Source: JBLHRE01 sp047625765 (GTDB taxonomy: Bacteria; Bacteroidota; Bacteroidia; Flavobacteriales; JBLHRE01). From it: a DNA stretch of 10,070 bases. Position numbers and translations under genes: made by a program. Below the pieces are notes generated by a model. It was not told the origin of the DNA. It searched no databases and saw only the letters and a list, made by a program, of their open reading frames with translations. Location of the stretch: NCBI GenBank assembly GCA_047625765.1, contig JBLHRE010000062.1, forward strand, positions 1-10,070. The letters are read 5' to 3'. Numbering within the stretch: the stretch's first letter is position 1; the number at the start of each line of letters is the position of its first letter. Shown piece by piece: positions 6,804 through 10,070 of this stretch.

Positions 6804-7310
6804 ATGAAACAAAGACAGGCTTTGTATTTCGCTTTGCGATTTTTTGGTTTTTACATCCTTCTTTATGGACTGTATTACTTACTCATAAATTGTATTAAGC
6901 CCTTTGAGCCTGCATTATTAGAAACGCTGGCAATTTCTGTTAAAGGTCTATTATCTCTCTTTGGAGAAACTAAAATCAGCTACACCAATGGAATTCCAAG
7001 TTTGTTTTTCGAGAATTACCCAGTCGCACAATTAATTCCGGCTTGTAATGGTCACAGAGTATACATCCTATTCATTAGCTTTTTATCAGCATTCTTTTTT
7101 CCTCCTCGCTTAAAACACCTTTACTTCATTGTTTTGGGATGTCTGGCTCTTTATCTTGGCAACATTATTAGAATAGCATCACTTAGTTTGCTCTATTACT
7201 ACCAGCCCACATGTTTTGATTTTGTCCACACGTATCTGTTTCAAACATTCTTTTATTTAATGGTTTTTGGCTTGTGGATGTTGGCGCTTAAAAAACTACC
7301 AGCCAAATGA
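6804..7310 (+). CDS. Exosortase/archaeosortase family protein, compact form
   Basis: Integral membrane transpeptidase-like enzyme of the exosortase/archaeosortase family, thought to cleave C-terminal sorting tails of exported proteins and pass them to the cell surface. The 168-residue protein has about five hydrophobic segments (roughly 10-29, 40-54, 84-100, 105-120, 145-161). It carries the family triad: Cys81 in IPACNG (with the Cys-x-Gly signature), Arg123 in GNIIRIASL, and His142 in FVHTYLFQ. It is near the short end for the family, like the small Bacteroidota types (XrtF, XrtX and similar); which type cannot be decided by eye. Its TGA overlaps the next gene's ATG in ATGA, so the two are surely co-translated. 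No protein in the window carries a sorting tail it could act on. Confidence 0.82.
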   Translation: MKQRQALYFALRFFGFYILLYGLYYLLINCIKPFEPALLETLAISVKGLLSLFGETKISYTNGIPSLFFENYPVAQLIPACNGHRVYILFISFLSAFFFPPRLKHLYFIVLGCLALYLGNIIRIASLSLLYYYQPTCFDFVHTYLFQTFFYLMVFGLWMLALKKLPAK

Positions 7311-7693
7311 GTTTCAAACTGAAGATAACGACTAGTGTATTGATGACGATTTGGCTTTTTCTAGGTTTCCATTTTGGATGGGAGAAACTCTGCCATATGT
7401 TTCCAGAGAGCATTGCCATTATAGCCAACAATTTCGGGAATTACGTTTTGTTTTGGTTATTAGGTATTGGACTTGGCGGTGTCTGGATAAAAAGCAAAAA
7501 AAGTATGCTAATCATCTGTTTGGCTCCCATCCTATTCTTGATGCTTTACGGACTCTTTCTTAAAGGGGTTCAATTGGTGTTTGGTTATGGAGAAATCCAT
7601 AAAACATTGCGACAGATATTATCATTATTTAGAACACCCGGCTTTTTAATACTCTTTTTTACCTGGCTCTATTTGAAGCCGAAAATCACCTAG
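7307..7693 (+). CDS. Small four-helix membrane protein coupled to the exosortase
   Basis: I do not recognise this 128-residue protein with confidence. It has four predicted membrane segments, at about 8-24, 44-61, 67-90 and 111-124, with a basic loop at 62-65 (KSKK) and a second polar stretch at 93-108. No catalytic motif is visible. Its start overlaps the exosortase stop by 4 bases (ATGA), so it is almost certainly a partner of that enzyme. Bacteroidota exosortases are known to travel with small associated membrane proteins. It lacks the sequence features I remember for the XrtF-associated protein, so an XrtX-type partner or an undescribed one is more likely. It ends 8 bases inside the 3' end of the convergent primase gene. 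Confidence 0.75.
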   Translation: MSFKLKITTSVLMTIWLFLGFHFGWEKLCHMFPESIAIIANNFGNYVLFWLLGIGLGGVWIKSKKSMLIICLAPILFLMLYGLFLKGVQLVFGYGEIHKTLRQILSLFRTPGFLILFFTWLYLKPKIT

Positions 7694-9638
7694 CCTGTTC
7701 TATAAGTTTAGAAAGAAAAATTTTAATCTCATTAAAGCGAATTAGTTCTGCCATAATTTCCTGACCATTTTCTGACTTCTTCAAATTATCTTGCAAACCA
7801 TTAATTAATCTTTGCAATTTGGTCTGTTTAAAGTAAAAGATGGACTGTAATACATCTTTTCTTATTCTTTTCTCTCTAGCTGGTGGCACCACTTCAAATT
7901 TCCCCCAAGAAGGACTAATTTGATGTATTTCGGTAATCAATTCACTTACAAGGTGTACAATTTGGCTATCCTCATGCCTTGTGAAAAAGGAAGCTGGCAA
8001 CACCTCTGATATGGCATCAGATTTAGCAAAATCGTTATATATCTGTTGATATATTGGATTATCGAACTTCAGATCATCCTGATTGATTTGTTGCACAATA
8101 AAATGGGCAACATGCACCTCAGAACTAATCTCTACTTCTTTAATTTCTCCTGATTCTTCTTCTTGCTTTTTAGCCGTAAGTGTAATAACGGCTTCTCCAT
8201 CGTTTAACAGTAAAGAAATCATTTTCCTTTCTTGCTCCTCGTCTGGATACCCTGTTTGCAATTGTTGCTCTTTAGAATAGGCTATTTCTAAATTCTGCTC
8301 TCTTTGTGTACTTCTTTGCTCAGTCTTATATTCCTCATCTAACTTATTCCCGCGCAATCGATCCAGCTCATGGGTCAAATTACGTTCGGTCATATCAAAA
8401 CGAGAGGCTGTATCCTTAATATATACTTCTCTTAAGGTATTGTCATCTACAACGGCAATACTCTCTAAAACCTGCTTAATTAAGCCCGCTCTTTTTACAG
8501 GGTCATTACCCGCATCCTCTAAAAGCACATTGCTTTTAAAGCTGATGAAATCTTGAGCTTGTTCATTCAGAAATCTCTGCAACTCTTCGTTGCTTACAGA
8601 CCTAGCAAAAGTATCTGGATCTTCACCTGCGGCAAACTGTACCACTTTTACGTGCATACCTTCTGCAAGCACCAAATCAATCCCTCTAAAGGCTGCTTTT
8701 AAGCCAGCGGCATCACCATCGTATAAAATGGTGATATTAGGCGTAAGCCTACGTATCAATCTTATTTGATCATTTGTAAGTGCTGTTCCACTAGAGGCTA
8801 CTACATTTTCAATGCCATGCTGATGTAAAGAAATTACATCGGTATATCCTTCTACTAAAAAGCATCGATCTTCTTTAATGATACTTTTCTTAGCCTGAAA
8901 CAAGCCATAAAGGACCTTACTCTTGTGATAGATTTCACTTTCTGGTGAATTGAGATATTTTGCCGCTTTGACATTCGTCTTTAATATCCTCCCTCCAAAA
9001 CCAAGAATTCTTCCAGAGATACTGTGAATAGGAAATGTAACACGACCGTAAAAACGGTCTATTTTTTTCCCTTCTAAAGTAAGCCCTGTTTTCTCTAGGT
9101 AGGTTAACTTATAACCGTTACGTTCGGCATGTGTAGTAAAAGCATCTTTTTTGTTTGGGCTATATCCCAATCCAAAAGTCTTGATACTTTTTTCGCTAAT
9201 ATCTCTTTCTTTTAAATAAGACAAGCCAATGGCTTTGCCTTCTTCCTCTTCCCAAAGGGTATTCTCGAAAAACTTTTGAGCTGCTTCAGAAACTAAAAAG
9301 AGACTTTCTTTTTCGTTGATAAATGCACGCTCCTCAGCGGTCATTTCTCTTTCGGGAATTTCTATTCCATACTTATTGGCTAAATATCTTAAAGCTTCCG
9401 GATAAGAGAAATGTTCATGCTCCATCAAGAAAGTTACGGCACTACCTCCTTTACCTGTACTAAAACATTTGAAGATTTGTTTTGCTGGAGAGACAACAAA
9501 AGACGGAGTTTTCTCAGGAGTAAATGGACTTAAACCTTTGTAATTGGCTCCGGCCTTTTTCAGATTTACAAATTCACCAATAACCTCCTCTATTCGGGTG
9601 GTTTCAAATATTACATCAATGATTTCCTTTGGAATCAT
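7686..9638 (-). CDS. dnaG: DNA primase DnaG with a degenerate zinc ribbon
   Basis: Makes RNA primers for DNA replication together with the replicative helicase. Domains in the 650-residue protein: an N-terminal CHC2-type zinc-ribbon fold (1-95), the RNA-polymerase core with TOPRIM (about 120-430), a charged, Gln/Glu-rich linker (433-472) and a C-terminal helicase-interaction region (473-650). Catalytic residues are intact: Glu264 in EGYTDV, Asp308 and Asp310 in YDGDAAG, and the EDPDTF motif (339-344). Core motifs GRVTFPI, GFGGR and KYLNSPES are also present. The zinc site is altered: at the C-x2-H-x17-C-x2-C positions it has Ser37, Thr40, Cys58 and Thr61. Length is slightly above the usual 580-600 because of the C-terminal half. 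Its ATG follows the polyprenyl synthase TAA with no spacing. The stop overlaps the convergent membrane-protein gene by 8 bases. Confidence 0.95.
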   Translation of the reverse strand: MIPKEIIDVIFETTRIEEVIGEFVNLKKAGANYKGLSPFTPEKTPSFVVSPAKQIFKCFSTGKGGSAVTFLMEHEHFSYPEALRYLANKYGIEIPEREMTAEERAFINEKESLFLVSEAAQKFFENTLWEEEEGKAIGLSYLKERDISEKSIKTFGLGYSPNKKDAFTTHAERNGYKLTYLEKTGLTLEGKKIDRFYGRVTFPIHSISGRILGFGGRILKTNVKAAKYLNSPESEIYHKSKVLYGLFQAKKSIIKEDRCFLVEGYTDVISLHQHGIENVVASSGTALTNDQIRLIRRLTPNITILYDGDAAGLKAAFRGIDLVLAEGMHVKVVQFAAGEDPDTFARSVSNEELQRFLNEQAQDFISFKSNVLLEDAGNDPVKRAGLIKQVLESIAVVDDNTLREVYIKDTASRFDMTERNLTHELDRLRGNKLDEEYKTEQRSTQREQNLEIAYSKEQQLQTGYPDEEQERKMISLLLNDGEAVITLTAKKQEEESGEIKEVEISSEVHVAHFIVQQINQDDLKFDNPIYQQIYNDFAKSDAISEVLPASFFTRHEDSQIVHLVSELITEIHQISPSWGKFEVVPPAREKRIRKDVLQSIFYFKQTKLQRLINGLQDNLKKSENGQEIMAELIRFNEIKIFLSKLIEQAR

Positions 9639-10070
9639 TTATTTCTTTCTTTCTATCACGTAATTCACTAATTCTCTTAACGATACCCTTGCTTCATTGT
9701 CAGGGAATGATTCCAACAACTCCAATGCCTCTTGTTGAACCGCAATCATTTTTGAACTAGCATATTCCAATCCTCCATTCGCTTTTACAAAGTCTACCAA
9801 CTCGTCAACCTTCTTAGGGTTGTTATGATGGCGTTTCACAATTTTTATCATCCATCGCTTCTCCCTTTTTTCTGCCTTGCTTAAAACATAGATCAAAGGT
9901 AAAGTCATCTTTTGTTCCTTGATATCAATCCCTGTCGGTTTCCCAATAATATTGGTGTTTTGATAATCAAACAAATCATCCTTAATTTGAAATGCAATCC
10001 CCACTTTCTCACCAAACAAACGCATACGCTCTATTTGATCAAGATCATTGGTTACCGATGATGCTCCCGC
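9639..10070 (-). CDS. Trans-polyprenyl diphosphate synthase, 3' part (5' end outside the window)
   Basis: Condenses isopentenyl diphosphate units onto an allylic diphosphate, in this phylum usually to make the menaquinone side chain. Only the last 143 residues are visible. The reading frame stays open to the window edge, so the ATG at 10025 is an internal Met and not the start. The second Asp-rich motif is present in IAFQIKDDLFDY (25-36 of the visible part), which binds the Mg-diphosphate of isopentenyl diphosphate, followed by GKPTGIDIKEQKMTLPLIY (43-61). The first Asp-rich motif must lie upstream, beyond the edge. Product chain length cannot be told from this part. Its TAA abuts the dnaG ATG (TAAATG), so the two genes are likely co-transcribed and translationally coupled. 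Confidence 0.92.
   Translation of the reverse strand, partial: AGASSVTNDLDQIERMRLFGEKVGIAFQIKDDLFDYQNTNIIGKPTGIDIKEQKMTLPLIYVLSKAEKREKRWMIKIVKRHHNNPKKVDELVDFVKANGGLEYASSKMIAVQQEALELLESFPDNEARVSLRELVNYVIERKK

Noticed and set aside
6441..6812. 123-residue open frame on the minus strand
   Set aside because: It is the antisense of the purF-like gene end plus the terminator, with no recognisable domain.
8200..8340. Gln/Glu-rich stretch in dnaG as a possible repeat array or insertion
   Set aside because: It is a low-complexity interdomain linker in the expected place, with no regular repeat unit.

Overview
The window is AT-rich, gene-dense bacterial DNA that most likely comes from the phylum Bacteroidota, probably a Flavobacteriia-like lineage. 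Four things point there: little sign of Shine-Dalgarno sequences, promoter-like TAnnTTTG boxes, a long PurF-family protein of a form I associate with this phylum, and a short exosortase paired with a small membrane protein. Genus and species cannot be told from the sequence. No stretch longer than about 80 bases lacks a gene. I see no tRNA, rRNA, CRISPR array, insertion sequence or phage gene.

Layout. (1) 1-645: a strong terminator hairpin, a short TA repeat, and a plus-strand single-hotdog acyl-CoA thioesterase closed by its own terminator. (2) 646-4156: a tight minus-strand cluster transcribed in the order SDR oxidoreductase, NodB-type polysaccharide deacetylase, alkaline phosphatase, GT9 glycosyltransferase. 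The gaps are 2 bases, 12 bases and a 1-base stop/start overlap, so it reads as one operon. It meets the thioesterase tail to tail at a shared hairpin. (3) 4157-4225: a short divergent promoter region with a perfect TAnnTTTG box for the SDR operon. (4) 4226-6731: plus-strand 3-hydroxyanthranilate 3,4-dioxygenase (kynurenine route to quinolinate/NAD) and a 632-residue PurF-family amidophosphoribosyltransferase, closed by a perfect 13-bp terminator stem. (5) 6804-7693: a small exosortase with its Cys/Arg/His residues, overlapping by 4 bases a four-helix membrane protein I cannot assign. (6) 7686-10070: minus-strand DnaG primase, preceded with zero spacing by the 3' part of a trans-polyprenyl diphosphate synthase that runs off the right edge.

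How the genes work together. The SDR-deacetylase-phosphatase-GT9 operon mixes envelope-type enzymes with an SDR that lacks the usual catalytic Tyr and Lys. The SDR's divergent partner, the dioxygenase, hints at a link to tryptophan/kynurenine metabolism. The exosortase pair is probably a surface-protein sorting module, but no substrate with a sorting tail is in the window. The polyprenyl synthase and primase are housekeeping genes and appear translationally coupled.

The most notable points are: the DnaG zinc ribbon has lost three of its four metal ligands at exactly conserved spacing; the compact exosortase/membrane-protein pair; the enlarged PurF homologue with an altered oxyanion loop; and promoter boxes so close to start codons that leaderless mRNAs are likely for two genes. 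None of these amounts to a clearly new multi-gene system. The exosortase pair is the best candidate for a poorly described one.
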